Of a stretch of 64,000 nt of DNA, positions 11,245-22,791 are shown piece by piece (position 1 is the stretch's first letter; every line of letters begins with the position of its first letter). The position numbers were made by a program, and so were the translations under genes. Under the pieces are notes generated by a model. That model was not told where the DNA came from and did no database searches. It saw only the letters and a program-made list of their open reading frames with translations. The stretch lies in contig NC_092581.1 in assembly GCF_037975245.1 (NCBI RefSeq), positions 1,440,501 through 1,504,500 on the forward strand, read 5' to 3'. The stretch comes from Apostichopus japonicus. Its lineage: Eukaryota > Echinodermata > Holothuroidea > Aspidochirotida > Stichopodidae.

Positions 11245-11410
11245 CAGGCGTGTAGCGAGTAATTGCCAAAGGAGGGGCGAAGCCTGTAGGCAAAATATCT
11301 AAGCGAAGCGCCACCATGAGTTGTCGCGAAGCGTACATTAAAAATTTTGGCCGAAAATGCCTCCCAGATCGCTGGAAATGACACTTTCCAGGCCTTGTAA
11401 GTTGCATCTA
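11245..11410 (+). mobile_element. Left-end fragment of a hAT-like element, core copy 2
   Basis: CAGGCGTGTAGCGAG at 11245 has the shape of the other left ends. It is followed about 50 bp in by a diverged copy of the conserved core (GCGAAGCGCCACCATGAG, then TCGCGAAGCG). Sequence after the core also parallels the 10027 and 53383 elements (CCCAGATCGCTGGAAATGAC). No matching right end or target duplication was found, so it is either truncated or an internal duplication of the host element. Confidence 0.65.
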
Positions 11411-11507
11411 AGCATTGTATATTTTGAAATTACTAGCGATGTCATAAAGAAAATTTGCTCGGGGGGGGGGGGGGAGCGGTCGCCCCCTTCCCGAAATGCG
11501 TCATGTT

Positions 11508-11534
11508 CTTGAACTCGACTCGGTCGAGTTCAAG
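11508..11534. repeat. 12-bp perfect-stem hairpin
   Basis: CTTGAACTCGAC, loop TCG, then its exact reverse complement. It lies just after a 14-nt poly-G run (11461-11474), within the composite transposon. Confidence 0.85.
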
Positions 11535-11818
11535 ACCAGCCACAGTTGGTTCCATATAGCACAATTGTACAATTGTTTAAGGCGTCCATACACACACACG
11601 CGTTATGATAGACCATATATAGTATTTATATAGATACATTAGTGAGAGAGGAAAAATAGAAACGTCAAAATGGAATTGTCGGTGTAAGGGGTAGGGTGAG
11701 GCGCACACCCCCTCCGTAATCCTTGATCTGTCACTGGCTACCCTGTGTATATAATAGGGATCAGCGCTTTAACTATGACTGTTCCTCTTTCTCTTCCCGA
11801 GGCCTTGGCTATCTTCTA

Positions 11819-11942
11819 CTCCCTCCTTTTCTCCTTTTTCTCTCCCTTTTTTTCTTTTTCTTTTCCCTTCCTTCCTCTCCTCCTTTTCTTTTTCCCCCCT
11901 CCTTTTCCCTTTTTCTTCTCTTTTTTCTCTCCTCTTTTCCTT
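11819..11942 (+). repeat. 124-nt uninterrupted polypyrimidine tract
   Basis: Every base from 11819 to 11942 on the plus strand is C or T. Such homopurine-homopyrimidine tracts can form triplex (H-DNA). The open frames across it on both strands are low-complexity by-products. It sits just inside the right end of the 10027-11988 element. Confidence 0.95.
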
Positions 11943-11988
11943 ACCCGGGGGGCGCGCGCCCCCATCTCCCCCCCTGGATACGCACCTG

Positions 11989-12322
11989 AGTATAGACATA
12001 TTGGTATCACTAACAGACCTGGTTCATGTGTACCAGCAGAAACGAATAGCGTCACCAGCAGAATAAAAAGTTCGTGCCACCAGCCGATGTGATTTGTATC
12101 ACTTGCCGAAAATGTTCGTGTCATTCGTCAAAAACGGTTCGTGCCACCAGTTGCCTGGTCCTCACATACCGGTAGCTATATTACTATCGCCGAAACTACT
12201 CTCATCACCAGCCGAGAAAGGTTCGCAATACACCACACGCCGAAGTGGTTGGTGTATCGCTTGCCGAAATAATTTATATCAATTTTGTGTAAAGCAACTT
12301 ACTTTCGACAGCCGATAAAAAC
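11989..12322. repeat. Degenerate ~25-28-bp minisatellite split by a transposon
   Basis: Recurring, diverged units contain TTCGTG.CACCAGCCGA or variants: CACCAGCCGA, CACTTGCCGA, CACCAGCCGAGAAAGG, ACGCCGAAG, CGCTTGCCGAAA, CGACAGCCGA. A further unit (ATTCGTATCACCCGCCGAA) lies on the other side of the composite transposon at about 10005-10023. The array therefore predates the insertion. No coding function is supported. Confidence 0.7.
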
Positions 12323-12494
12323 TTATACCGCATAGTGAACACATTAATAAACAAGGCTACTTGCAGTCCGTGGCATATGTTGCTGGTAGTAAGAGTAGCA
12401 GCTCCTTGGTTATATTTAACCTCATGGGTTTTTCCTCGTATAAACTGTAGTATTAGCGTTCGAGGCATGTTTAGCACCTAAAATAATATAATGG

Positions 12495-12598
12495 AGCGTT
12501 ATGTCACGTGGTTAAGGCAGTGGACTTGTGAGCTAAGGTTTGCACAAGTATAACTCAATACAACCTGGTCGCCTCAGTGGACAGAACTCAATGGATGC
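12495..12598 (+). mobile_element. Possible degraded tRNA-derived SINE before a TA array
   Basis: TCACGTGGTTAAGGCAGTGG then ACTTGTGAGCTAAGG looks like the D-arm/box A and anticodon region of a tRNA-type SINE head. The expected box B is degenerate (TTTGCACAAGTATAAC). The segment runs directly into the TA array at 12600, as the other SINE family does. Family assignment is uncertain. Confidence 0.4.
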
Positions 12599-12599
12599 G

Positions 12600-12665
<66 letters not shown>

Positions 12666-12692
12666 GTATGTATATATATATATATGTATATG

Positions 12693-12747
<55 letters not shown>

Positions 12748-12748
12748 A
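12600..12748. repeat. TA microsatellite with TG interruptions
   Basis: About 149 bp of (TA)n interrupted by regularly spaced TGTA steps. Alternating IYIY open frames in all directions are artefacts of the repeat. Confidence 0.97.
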
Positions 12749-15700
12749 AAACAATGTAGCAATTGGATATAATCAATAATTTACATTTATGGATAGGCAT
12801 AGCAACAATGAAATGAGAACATATTATGTTTATAAGGTCACAAAGATGATTACATGGATCATGTAAGCTGTAGATCAAAGATGTTTATATGATTATGATA
12901 AAGATGATAAAGATGTTATATCATCTATTGTCTTGGCTTATCGAAAAGAGGCAAACATATTAATCACATGGAATTATTAAAATCTTTTGTCGGCAAAAAG
13001 ATGACAAAGAAAATTTGCGATAAGATCATATATATCAGCAGTTATGTACATAAAATGTTCAGCTGTAAGTTTGGTGTGTTTATTTCTCTTTAAGGTTATG
13101 GAAAGGTGAAGTTGTAAATTAAGTTTCGCAACGACGAACTATGAAATTTTACTTCAAGTTTCCTTTGTTTTTTACCTTATGTCTTGTATGCTATTGAAAG
13201 TTGCTGACAAGATTAGTCAATTGCAGTTCATAAACACAAAGTGTCGAGTAGTCAACTCTTTGTTGCAACTAAAAGCAAAAATTGTTCATGCACTTCCTGT
13301 TTCCCAAAGTAAAACCAAATTGATGTGATAACCTACAGTGACGTCACAGATAATTACTGAATGCTCTATGTGTAAATAAGATATTGGAACTTGAAACATT
13401 TAATATAATACGTCAACATGTAGCAAACTCTATAGGCCCTATGTAAAGTTGGGAGTTCACGGGCGGGGGGGGGGGTGGTGGTGGGAGGATGGATTAAAAC
13501 AATGTCGATATCGTCACCCCCACCGCCACCCCCCCCCCCTTCGATCCCGATCCCCTCCCCAACCTTTCATCCAACATGTCCCATCCCTCCCTCCCATACA
13601 ATAACTAACCTCAGATACGATATCCATGGCAGGGTCGCAACCACACACCGAGGAAAGGCTTCCATGTTGAAGCCTACGTGTGAAAAGACTCCTCTTTGCT
13701 GCATAACAACGTTACCCTGACTTCTGGAGTTATTAAACATCTGTTCTGACACTTACGGAACAAATTATTTTGGTTTTAGAAACACCTGCAGATTTTCATT
13801 TCAAACGCACTATCCCCCGCGAAGCAAGTAAATATGCGTACAAAATACATTGTCAGTTGGTGTTTTACAAAAGTGTTACGCTAACATACCTCTAGTGTTT
13901 GATCACGTCGAGAAAGAATACTGTTACTTTACTCTTTGAAACTTTGCAAATATAAGGCCTATATGGAACGCCAAAAGTGTCGCTAAACAAAAGTGTGGTA
14001 TTGGAAAAAAATATTCGAAATGACATGTCAATGGAAAATTGATCGGTGAAACGCACTGATTGTATATTGTATACTGTATGATACTAATGTTAAAGTGAAA
14101 AGTAAATGATGGTACAGCTTTAAACTTAACAACATTGTTTTCCAAACTTCCGACTGACTGATTTAGGTATTGCTATGATCAATCTTTATGATGACATTAT
14201 CTCTCAACAAAATTATAGAAGAAGGTTTTTAGGGAAATATCATCATTTTGGTGGAAATTTAATGATCCGTGCGCAAAATCTCTTTATTCGGATGTTAATG
14301 TACTGGTCTACTGGTCCCACCTTTAACTTTCTATTTAAAACTAAATAATCACTAAAATACCCTAAATTAATCGTTCCGTTTTTATTTCTTATTGGGGAGG
14401 GGTGTGGGAGTTACACCTTCAGTGTAATATATCATACTCTATACTACAAAACAATCATAATTAGACTGGTATGACTGATATGGATGTTATTGCTTCAGTT
14501 GGCTTCTTCGGGGACTTTTCCCCGACAGTTGTTAATCTTCAAGCGTATGTATAGCCTACTTCTGGAATAAGGATATGGTATTGTTTTTATGACAATTACA
14601 GTCAATTACATCCGACCGACAGCTTAAAGTGGTAACAAACCTAATCATCAACTTAAGCTTATGTGACAGAAGTATTTGTGAAGAACAACTCTCCCAATCA
14701 GCTCTAGAATCTCGTTCCGTTTTGGAGATGCCCTAGTTCAAAAGTCGTGCCTGGGTGCTGTTATTTTGTTCAATCTGTGATCATGGCATAGTGCCAATAG
14801 GATCTGAAAGCTTTTTACTTTCTCTGTGTTTTTCTTTTGACATTTCCAAGGTAGAATGCTATAACAGTGTTGACATTGGACCCAATGCCTTCCGTAGGAC
14901 AAGTTAAGAGCTTCAGTATATAGAATCAACATTTGTAAACACCCATTCCTCGTTACATGAAAAACAAACATTATGATAAATATAACAAAACAAAATAAAA
15001 ACATTCATAAACTTGGAGCACATTCGGCTTGGTGACGTCATATTTAAGATTTGATCAAGTCTTCGACTCTGTGTGTATAAAGAAACATTAAATCTGTAAT
15101 GTAGGCTCCTAACTTGAGTAGCCTACCATGCTGTTTGGGAGAAGTTAATTGTTCATGACTATGACTCAGACCAATTATGATGGTTAGGTTTTGTGTCTCC
15201 TATAAATCGTGAATAGGCACGAAACTTTCATTAAAGTTGCCTAAAAGAGTTTGTTTTCGTATATTTTACTAATAGAGAAGTATAGTTTGCGGAACAGACT
15301 AGCAGAGCCTATTTGTTACCATTCCCTACAAATATTAACACTCCGCTTATACCGTATGTTTATAGGCCGACACTTCCATGCATGCAGATAATGTATAGGC
15401 TATCTAGGTCTACATCCTACCACACAAGTTGTAATGGACATTAACTGTTAGGAGTGTATTCATTGAACAGGTGGGTCATTTACACACCTTATGAGACGAC
15501 CAGAAATTACTGCAGAGATTCCGTTCGGACTTTTGCGAACTACATGCGCAGGTGCGGAATTGGGTGGAGATGTAGGCTATACCGTAGCCTATATGCCCAA
15601 ATTTTAACCTTATACATAAAAATTCAAAAGGAGGCACCTAATAATTATTTAACTAAAGTTTCCTCCATTGTTTCTCTTTCATTAGGGAAAAAGGCTCCAA

Positions 15701-18700
15701 GACCCTAAACATAGATAATAGGCTAATAACATGAAAACACCCTTTTCAGTTCAATCATCATGCAACAGTGATACAAACACGCAAAATATAAAGGCTGATT
15801 TTGACGTTTTGTCAAACTAGAATTGAAAGTTCGATTTACGAGGTACCATGGATACTGTTTATAGTTTGTTTTGCATATATAATGCTTGACTAATACTATA
15901 AAAGAGCGAGTTTAACCGAGCATAACCAATAAAGTTCGGTTTCTATTGATAATTTACGTCATTTAGTTCGACTTTTATTTGGGACAATTTGGGTGGAGTT
16001 TTGATCAAATTTCCCAACAAGTAAACTTATTAAAAAACCTTTTCAAGTTATTTATATACTTGGCTTTTGTCCAATGTTTTCTGGATTGTTGATTACAGGC
16101 GTATATGACATACGCCTATTCTACGTAATAATGTCGTCACAATAGCTTGTAAAGATTATAACAACTTTCGGTTGATTTGTCAAAGGCTCAATAAAATGAA
16201 TAATTAAATTAAAATCACGTACTAGGTAAGGTCACTTTCATACGATTGAAAAACAGTATTTACCATGAAACCTTTCTTTTGTCTTTACACCTTTTTCTTT
16301 TTATACTTTTTTCCCCTTTTTTAGTTTTTATTTTGTATTTTTTTGCTTTGAAGTTATGTCTTTCTCATCAAGCTATGTAACATCCTTACATGAGTGGATA
16401 TCACTCAGTATCGATGGAGCGGCGGGTCGACCCACCTCCCCTCCCCCCCCCCCCCTACCACCAGTTTTGTTTTATATATATATATTTTACAACGTCTGGT
16501 ATTATAAGGAACGCACATAGGTTCAAGTTTTCGAAAATATTGAGTTAACTTTGTGGTTCTACCCCTCAAATCCTTCTCTAGTTACATGCCCCAAATGCTT
16601 TAAAATATAACCCCCCCCCCTGCCGCTTCTCACAACCCCGAAAAGATTACACCAGCCCCCCCCCCCTCACCTCCCTCCCACCTCCGCTTTCAGTATGATG
16701 CTATGTGGTTACAACTGTCAGGCTGGTCACAATCAATTAGGGAGTTATATCAAACATTTCCATCTAATATACAAAAAAAATGTTTGTTTCACAACATCTA
16801 TTGCGTGACATTTTACTAATTGAAGATCATGATTTAATTTGATCAATCTTTGATGCCGTCTTGATGAAGTTCAATAACTTACTCATCACTCTTTCGAAGG
16901 TATATAACCGATCCTTGCTGTAACAATAAAGGATGGCATGTACCGTATTTTTGCCGTATATTCAATGCACGGGGGGGGGGGGTGCATTATTAATCCCATT
17001 AGACCTAACACAGCAGTAACATTAACCTTCGTAACAGTAGGTCCCATATTCTTGGTATTACGGATGCAAGCTAACAGGTGCATGAGTAATTCACGTCCGT
17101 TGTGCAGGCAACATCACCAGCAGCGGCTAATAGGGGGAAGGGCTTTGGGCACGCGCGTAAAAACGCATACTATATAATAGTTAGACATTAGACTATTACA
17201 TTCACTAATGTATGTCTATGGCAACATGTAGTTGCTAAGTGCCAAACGGTGAAACCTCAAGATTGTGTGATTGTCAAATTGGCCGACAATGATTCTTCAA
17301 ATTTTATTCACCCATGTTCTCTGTTCCTTCCTGTGTAGCAGTAATAGACCCATTTTAGGATTAACGTGAAAGCTCCCCTGATCAGTTGTGTTAACAGAGA
17401 GCTCTGTTGAATTAATTGAGGACTTTGCAATGATGAAATTGGTGATTTATATTGCTTCTGCATATGTTTGTATGTGTGGGCGTATGTGTACATATATATC
17501 TATATTATGTGCGGGTGTGTGTGCAGGCCTATTCGTTCTGGCTTTAACAGATTTCAATCAAAGTTATTGGCGAATAACGCTAGCTTTTATATTTGTCCCC
17601 TTCATCCCCCCCCCCCTTTTTACAGAGGGCAAGCTGGGGTACTTAAGAGTTATAACAGAGGGTGTTCTTCGTTCATTCCTTCCTACCCCACCCCAACCCC
17701 CCCCCCCCCACTCCCTCCTCTGCATGTTACTGCATTACACATATATAATGCACATGCACGCACCCAGTTGGGACAATTTTTTCTATACTGTAGGGTTATG
17801 TATTTTGTATTTTGTCAGTACGAGCAGTATGAATATCATGTTTCTATTACATCAAGGTTATGAACTGTTTATACTGACAATACCAGTGCTTTGAGAGCAT
17901 GATAATGGAGTACAGCTTAGAAAGGTATTAACATTAGGAAATTGTCCCAACTGGCTGCATGCACGTTATGGTCGTTGAATATGCATACATTTCTTCATGG
18001 TGAAATTGAAGATAATATTTGTTCACAGACTACAAGAACGTGTCCACCCTAACCCCACCTCACCCCTCCCTCCCCCCCCCCCCCCATAAAAAAGAGGAGC
18101 CTCCTCCACAAACAAATTCACCAAAACCGTTTCTCAAGGCAGCACTCTTAAACAGATGAAAAAAATTATAGAACAACACTATCGTCACTCACTGCAAATC
18201 GATGGTTTAAATTCAATGTTGTTGATATCCATTTTGCCACTTTACATTCGCTGATAAATAATTGTTGAATGACATGTCCGCTGAAACATCAGGAAGATTG
18301 TCGACATAATCAGTACAAATAAACGTGAAATTAACAACAAAGAATTTACTTTTACCTTATCGATGTATATAACAACGTGACAGCTTATATATATATCTGA
18401 ACAGGAGGGGGCCGTTGTGGGTCGTGGTAGGGGGATGGGAGGGAGGTAGGGAGGGTGGGTAGGTGGAAGTATGTTTCTCTTTCCCAGCCGTCAATATAGG
18501 GATACCTATACATCACAAGTTTCCTTTTATAAATTAGAAGAGACATTTTTGGGTTGTAAAAGCACCCCATTAATTCCATATTTATTTTGATCATGTTTAT
18601 TTTAAATCCATATTTGTTGAATAAAATCAACAACAAGAAATAAGTTTCTATTTTATTTTTTTAACAAACCCCCCCCCCCGCCCCTCCCCCTTCCTTTACA

Positions 18701-21093
18701 TTGCTAGGACTGCATTTGCACTTGCACTAGGACTGCATTTGACGTGTTTCATGTGTTACGGAAGGGATTATAAGAAGGAAAGAAATAAAATAATTAAAAC
18801 ATATTAAAAGATTAGAAAATGAAAGAAGACAATACTACTAATACCCAAAGAGGGAGGGGCAGAGAGAGCGAGAAAACCCCTCGGGAAGTTGAGGGGGGGG
18901 CCGATGACGAGAGTGAAAGATGTTTAGCATGAATTATCCCCGTCCCAGCTCCAATTCACCTTGAAATACTCTCTTTCATTTACTGACGATTGTAGCAATA
19001 TCTATTTATATGGTGGGTGTTACTTCCCATTATTCGACATAGTTAAATGTTATACTTAATTAATGGGTTAAAACTTGTTTAATTTAGCAAGAGATAGACG
19101 TCCCATTTATCATTATGGAGTCTAGCCCACCTGGCAAATATCTATGTGTTGTATAATTGTGTCCGTAGTTGCGTGCGTGTGTGTGCGACAGTTCTAGATG
19201 TTTCCATTCTTAACAATGATCGTCATGCCTTTGAATAACTGTTTGTTGCAAATAAACAGGTTTCGATGGAAAGTACCTCAATTTCGCAATATGTGCATGC
19301 GTAATGTTTCTCTTGCAGTGGCATCATTTTTTCGTTTGCTTTAGCTTTGGATTTTTTTTTTTTAACTTTTCAGTTTTATTATTAAGATTATCTACTACAA
19401 GCTTCAATTTTTGTCATGAACTACTCCATGACAGGTACAAAGGAAAATTCAAATGTAAGTGGACTACATAGGGGCTAACGGCGAGCGCGATTTCAGGGTG
19501 TTTGGTTGCGTGAATTTCTTTGCGTTAATTTGGGCAGAAATTGTTATCATTCAGTACAATTCATTAACTTGACTGATCAAAATTCTCCAAAATTCATGAT
19601 GAATGAAATAGCCTAAAATACAAACTTATCTCGATTTTTCTGTTGTTTTCTTTTTCGGAGGAGAAGGTGGGGTGATTTGTCTTGTGTAGTGATATGTTGT
19701 GTTGTATACTCCTGTCCTTTGATCATAAGGTTTATACAAACTGAAATGTCTATAGGTAACAGTTTAATGTCATCAATGTTCAGTATTCAAATGTTAATCG
19801 GTAGCTTTGGTAAAACTGGACGAAACGCAACATTCTCCTTGTTTTTAAATGTTATTACATATACCTTTAATCCATTAATGTGTTTATTCCAATATTCGTA
19901 AGAGCATTCTATGTTTGCGAGTTGAGGACATCGCTGTCTAAACCTCAACTGCATGTGGAGAGTATAAGGACATTATATGCGCCTTCACGGTCAAGATGTC
20001 CGTCACCTACGTCATAAGTGTACTATTCGCCCCATTGGGTGTTTAACATTAATGTTCTTCCTTTCATGATTTTCTGTTTTATTTTGTATGGCATCAGCTG
20101 TTTGCTTTTGCTTGCAATTTCTCACGAAGTTACAACAGAGAGAAGCGGGGAAAAGAAAGAATGAATCAGGCTTATCAGGCAGTTTTTGAAATAAGTTTCC
20201 AGTGAAAAACAACGACGATTACAGGATTAATTAAGGTTGGAATATATTTCAACTACACGCGTTTTGAGGAATGTGGAGAAATAATGGCGCTCAAGACAGT
20301 GTAGACCTATTTAAGGGTGACACAGGACTATCAGAATTGAATTCGGAAATAAAAGGATTCTGTTCCATTCCTGTGACACCATCATCAGAGAATATCTATT
20401 TTGACCTATTTTGCAAAATAATTGAACCATGTCTACCAAGGATAATGGGAATCCGTTATCCTTCCCGTTCCCATGCCAAGTGTTACGATATGATTTGAAA
20501 TGTATATATTTTCAAGGTAAGACTGCATGCAAGTCTTGGCCTAATTACTCATGCACGATGCAGAAAACAAATTATGATTGTGACGTCACGACTGGTATGG
20601 CGCAATAGTTTGCTTCAGTGTTGATGTAGAAGTAATCCCGGTATGACGTAGTTCGTTTGAATAAGAGGCGTTTCACCATCAAGGGCGAGTTTCGTTGCTT
20701 TTTGTGCAAGTAATTGTGTATTCCTATTAATTGGCTGTAAAATGTAACCGAATTAACGAAAATAGTAAATGAGGTATCCTACATATGAAAATGTCGCCAC
20801 CAAACCGTAACTCACAATAACTGAAGAATATGGCATGTATATATGAATATATTATATTATTAGAATATTGTATATGAATATTCACATAGGCCTATACTTA
20901 TACCAGCCAGTCGGGACAATGTCTAATGCATCAAACACTCTATACTGTACCCAGTGCACTCGTACTGTTAACATGAACAGACTAACTTATGAAACGTTAT
21001 TGAAACCTGATATCCATACTGTTCGTATTGTCAAATGCGCGTGCTTTGAAGCAGGACATGAAAGTACAATATAGCAAGAGTATACATATAAAA

Positions 21094-21096
<3 letters not shown>
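12749..21096. other. Long non-coding stretch, no gene seen
   Basis: No coding exon could be supported. It contains many poly-C/poly-G tracts (for example 13465-13475, 16443-16455, 16971-16982, 17697-17709, 18072-18085), perfect CRE octamers at 13339-13346, 15033-15040 and 20581-20588, the dispersed repeat at 15028-15090, and a small AGGCGTAT/ATACGCCT inverted repeat near 16098. The interval 18680-21090 is free of long homopolymers and nothing was recognised in it. Confidence 0.5.
15028..15090 (+). repeat. Short dispersed repeat, copy 2 of 3
   Basis: This copy contains GGTGACGTCATATTTAAG, then TGATCAAGTCTTCGACT and GTGTATAAAGAAACATTAAA. It parallels the segments at 2648-2706 and 22246-22306. 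Here the conserved TGAYGTCAT start is a perfect CRE octamer. Confidence 0.6.
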
Positions 21097-21149
<53 letters not shown>

Positions 21150-21302
21150 AAAAAATCATATTTATATATATATATTTATTTATATATATATATATATTTA
21201 TATTTATATAATATCTATATCTATCTATATATATATATATAAATATAAATATATATATATATATTTATATATAAAGATATATAGGCTAAATATATATATA
21301 TA
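21097..21302. repeat. TA-rich microsatellite array
   Basis: Compound (TA)n with AAATA/TTTATA and CTATCTAT interruptions, ending directly at the tail of the minus-strand SINE at 21303. Confidence 0.95.
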
Positions 21303-21428
21303 TAATTGAAATCGTTGTGAGTTCGCAAATCAAGAACAGTGAAAAAACTTCCAGCCTCCACCGGGATTCGAACCCGGGCCTCCTGCTTTATATGCGGACG
21401 CCCTAACCACTAGGCTGTGGACGCTGAT
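21303..21428 (-). mobile_element. tRNA-derived SINE with near-complete cloverleaf head
   Basis: On the minus strand the head folds as a tRNA. The acceptor strands GCGTCCA and TGGAGGC differ by one mismatch. The D-arm is GCC..GGC around TAGTGGTTAG, the anticodon loop is ATATAAA, the variable loop is short, and the T-arm is a perfect CCGGG-TTCGAAT-CCCGG. Box A (TAGTGGTTAGG) and box B (GGTTCGAATCC) are intact. Unlike a tRNA gene, it continues without a terminator into CTGGAAGTTTTTTCACTG and an AT tail shared with the copy at 2921-3004, and ends in TA repeats. A second tail-like fragment (TATAATTGAAGTCGTAGTG) lies at about 21677-21696. Confidence 0.82.
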
Positions 21429-22245
21429 TGATATGTCCAGAGGTTCGAAACCGGTAAGGAAGGCCGTAATTCCACTGTAGGCGTTTGTCACCTGTATCGA
21501 ACAATACTAGTCCTGTGTTGGTGGCATATTTTGCCTTATTCTAGATATCAAACAGGATGCTAACCAACTCGAAATCATTTGTGAATCCGAAAGCTTGATC
21601 TCGAAAGAGATACTTTGAACAGACTTTCGTTAATGAAATGGAGGTAAACAACAAAGGCAAATGAATATATATATATAATTGAAGTCGTAGTGAGTATATT
21701 CAGGTATTCAAACCAAATTGTTTATCATGAACTTGTTTACCTATTGAGATCAAAATAGTCGGACCCACAAAAAAGCGCAGCCATTGACAGGAAAGAATAT
21801 CATAAGAGTTGCAATATCGGGTCTTTTCTTTTATCAGAGATTTGTATTCAGAAATAATCGAAGACAGATAAAACAGTGACGTAAATTGTAATGCCTGACA
21901 AATCAGCGTGGGCATTCTTAAAGGGTCTCACTGATGTATAATGGTAAATAAATAAATAAATAATTAGATAGATGAATACGGTATATATATTTGTGTGTGT
22001 GTGTTTTAATTTTAATTTGTTTCTATTAATGGGACTAAATGCTAAACTGGACATATTATATATATCCTACCCCATTCCGATGGCAAACAAAAACGATAAA
22101 AATTCCTTTTGTTTTAGATTCCGTTTCCTTTACCCTATACTGTTCACTGTATTTTTGATTTTTGTTATTGTATTTTTTACTTTTTAATTATTATTCTTGT
22201 TTTGAAAACATAACAATAGAATTAAAAATAACGCCCTTAAGGCTA

Positions 22246-22306
22246 CATGATGATGTCATGTATGGACTTGCTCAAGTCGTCCCTCTTGTGTTTGAAGGAA
22301 TATTAA
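22246..22306 (+). repeat. Short dispersed repeat, copy 3 of 3
   Basis: This copy contains GATGATGTCATGTATGGACT, then TGCTCAAGTCGTCCC and TTGTGTTTGAAGGAATATTAAA in parts. It is the third member of the family at 2648 and 15028, in the same orientation. Confidence 0.6.
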
Positions 22307-22504
22307 AAACCAGGATCTCCCAAATGGAAGATAAGACCCTTTGAATAACTTTTTAATACTGTTTGAGGAAGTTATCTTATTATACAGTCACCTCCATTAA
22401 ATAGACCCGTAATAATTGTACAGTTTACATGTGTCTCCTTTTAATGTGTGCTATACATTAAGATATAGTTTCAACGGTCGGAGGAATGGGAGCGATCTAA
22501 TGGC

Positions 22505-22791
22505 CAGTGGCGTCTCGGTGGGGTGGGAGGGGCGCATTCCCTTCCCCCTTTTGGTACCCCAAAATGAAATTTGTCATGTCCAAAGAAATAAAACATAGAC
22601 AGAAATATACACTACTCTTTACTCCTAATCTGAGTTACTACATATAATCTATTTACTTCTGCCTCCAAAATTCTGCCGATTTGAAGCTGATATAAGTTCT
22701 GGAAACGATGAAAACACAAACGTCGCAATTATTTTACGACCCCTCCCCCACCAACCCCTACAACACTTAGAAATGTCTGGCAACGCCACTG
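22505..22791. mobile_element. hAT-type MITE with imperfect target duplication
   Basis: The left end is CAGTGGCGTCTCGG and the right end is CCAACGCCACTG-like (reverse complement CAGTGGCGTTGCC), giving 9-bp perfect termini. The outer octamers CTAATGGC (22497-22504) and CCAATGTC (22792-22799) match at six of eight positions, consistent with an older insertion. The 287-bp body is non-coding. Confidence 0.72.

Larger units (their letters stand above)
10027..11988. mobile_element. hAT-like composite element with 5-bp target duplication
   Basis: The left end is CAGGCGCGTATCCAGG and the right end is CCTGGATACGCACCTG, which form 16-bp terminal inverted repeats with one mismatch. The pentamer AGTAT abuts both outer ends (10022-10026 and 11989-11993). 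The flanks on both sides belong to the same degenerate minisatellite, so removing the element restores a continuous array. A 5-bp duplication is shorter than the usual 8 bp of hAT; short-duplication hAT groups are known, so superfamily assignment is tentative. It carries the subterminal GC-rich hairpin at 10078-10108, a nested MITE at 10703-11144, another partial element from 11245 and a 124-nt polypyrimidine tract near its right end. No transposase ORF was seen. Confidence 0.7.

Noticed and set aside
11713-11738. Lone hAT-like right end (reverse complement CAGTGACAGATCAAGG)
   Set aside because: No left partner or duplication was seen. It is probably a fragment within the composite element, so it is not listed as an element.
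11723-12124. Open frames rich in Phe/Pro/Leu or Lys/Arg/Glu
   Set aside because: They read a polypyrimidine tract and its complement and have no complex protein sequence.
12533-12878. Open frames of alternating Ile/Tyr over TA arrays, also at 49340-49759
   Set aside because: Artefacts of (TA)n sequence.
21355-21428. Functional tRNA gene on the minus strand
   Set aside because: The cloverleaf is good, but the acceptor and anticodon stems carry mismatches, no polymerase III terminator follows directly, and the sequence continues into a tail shared with a second copy. It is a SINE head.
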